Below, piece after piece: positions 62,736 through 64,000 of a DNA stretch of 64,000 nt. Under the pieces are notes generated by a model that searched no databases, was not told the DNA's origin, and saw only the letters and a program-made list of their open reading frames with translations. The stretch comes from Erythrocercus mccallii (taxonomy: Eukaryota; Chordata; Aves; Passeriformes; Dicruridae): the NCBI GenBank assembly GCA_013397435.1, contig VZRG01000163.1, positions 248,001 to 312,000 of the forward strand, written 5' to 3'. The translations under genes were made by a program, and so were the position numbers. Position 1 is the stretch's first letter. Every line of letters starts with the position of its first letter.

Positions 62736-62860
62736 AAGGCCAAGTTGGATAAGGCGTTTAGCAACTGAGTCTGGTGGGAGATGTCCCTGCCTATGGCAGT
62801 GGGGTTGGAACTAAGTGGTCTTTGAGGTCTCTTCCAAACCCTTAACATTCTATTGTTACG
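62736..62860 (+). mobile_element. CR1 LINE 3' fragment (plus orientation)
   Basis: The sequence reads AAGGCCAAGTTGGATAAGG at the left edge, GGTGGGAGATGTCCCTGCC near 62774, GTGGGGTTGGAACTAAGTGG near 62800 and TTTGAGGTCTCTTCCAAACC near 62821. It ends in a decayed AACATTCTATTGTT tail. This is the standard order of the last 125 bp of CR1. Inactive remnant. Confidence 0.92.
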
Positions 62861-64000
62861 TAGATCTATGGCTGAAAATGCAATGATTTTACTTACTTTA
62901 AAAGAGCTAAACGTGGTTAGAAAACTGTTTTCAAATTATCTTTTCCTCATTTTCAGTACAATCATATACTCATGAAAATATCACAGAAAGCAGTGTCAGG
63001 TTAAAGATAGAAGAGTACAGACAGTAACAACATTTTCAGAAAGCTCAGAGTCACATGATTTCTAAATGTATTCTGCAGCTAGTTTCTAGATGGTAGATCA
63101 TTATTTAGTCAGATTGTGAATTGTGCAAAAAATATTTTACCCTTTGTTGTAAATAATAACTTACTCCATGCTAAATCTTCTTCTTTAAAAGAAAAGAAAC
63201 ACATCCAGCTCTTAGGTTTTGTTTTTCATTGTGGTTTGGAGTGATATGGTTAGAAGAGGTACATAATAAATTAATGACTGGAAATTGCAGAATAGGTCAA
63301 GGTCACTTTGTGCATAAATTGGACGTCTAGGAGTAGTACATTTTGTGCTATTTGGATTATACTACTTTATTGATTTTTCACTCTGAGGAAGAAGGGGAGA
63401 GAAGGTCTTTAATAGATTTTTATATCCTCAGTCTATTCTAAATCCGCCTGTGTTCTGATCTTCCTGATGTTCCCACACTTTTATGGCGATAGCAGAGTCC
63501 TGCTAAACTGCAGTGCTGTCATAACACAATGACTCAAAAACCAATGGTGATTTTAATCTCTTAAAAAACTTTTGTCAGAAAATTCAGAGAGACCTGTAGC
63601 CCACACAGCCCAAGAAAAGATGGACAGAGAAATCTCCTTTAACTTTTCATGTGATTAAAGAGCAGACGTCCAGTATCACCTGCTTTCTCCACCTTTCAGT
63701 ATCCTTATAAAGCAAATTGCAGTGCAGTGTAGAAGTTTGGTTACCACACCCACATGTAGAGCTTAGCAATAATTCTGTATCATGAACTGTTTTAGATACA
63801 ATTGAAAAATAATTCACAATGAGGTCAGTGTAAAAATGATGAGTCTGTTACAATTTCCAAAAGGACAGAAAACAGCCCTGTCACTCACCATTGCTGGATA
63901 GGAGTAAACTTTTATACCTCTACAGCAGTCTTTGACTCTTGGAGGGGATAATTAGTATCAGGGAACTCATGCAAAATGAATTCCAGCAATGAATGGTTAC
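62861..64000. other. Unique noncoding DNA to window end
   Basis: No gene, RNA or interspersed repeat recognised. Confidence 0.5.

Overview
The window reads as nuclear DNA of a bird. Almost every interspersed repeat I can recognise is a fragment of the avian CR1 LINE, several still ending in the CR1 3' octamer tail (ATTCTATG or its complement). Two solo-type LTRs also look avian. One, near 21 kb, closely matches a long-terminal-repeat family I know from neoavian and passerine genomes. The DNA is AT-rich and repeat-poor by mammalian standards, as expected of a gene desert or very long intron on a large chromosome. I cannot name the species or the locus.

No intact protein-coding gene is visible. 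All open frames are short (under about 190 codons), the longest lack an ATG start, and none carries a domain I recognise apart from reverse-transcriptase remnants in CR1. There is no sign of a prokaryotic operon, CRISPR array, or intact virus.

Layout. 0-10 kb: unique AT-rich DNA with five CR1 fragments at 0.7, 2.4, 2.6-3.3, 6.4 and 8.8-9.3 kb. 10-20 kb: unique DNA, with a possible decayed coding remnant on the minus strand at 12.2-12.5 kb and a 26-base poly-A at 14.9 kb. 20.9-21.7 kb: an avian ERV LTR followed by an (ATT/ATC)n tract. 22-34.8 kb: unique DNA with CR1 pieces at 29.5, 30.1-31.0 and 34.4 kb. 35-46.5 kb: unique DNA with a GC-richer patch at 42.1-42.6 kb. 46.6-48.0 kb: a CR1 copy split by a younger 454-bp LTR that has a perfect 6-bp target duplication. 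50.0-50.4 kb: a pyrimidine microsatellite containing a 165-N gap. 50-58 kb: unique DNA with possible conserved noncoding stretches.

The most gene-like signal is at 58.4-59.1 kb. It is a strong CpG island with GC boxes and a five-tract G-quadruplex motif. It sits inside a 678-bp stretch with no ATG on the plus strand, while the minus strand has nine. Splice-like signals flank a 273-nt ATG-free segment. I interpret this as the promoter and noncoding 5' exon(s) of a gene transcribed to the right, whose coding exons lie beyond the window. The DNA to its right would then be intron 1 and the DNA to its left upstream intergenic sequence. I found no convincing new biological system; the findings are specific observations that can be checked.
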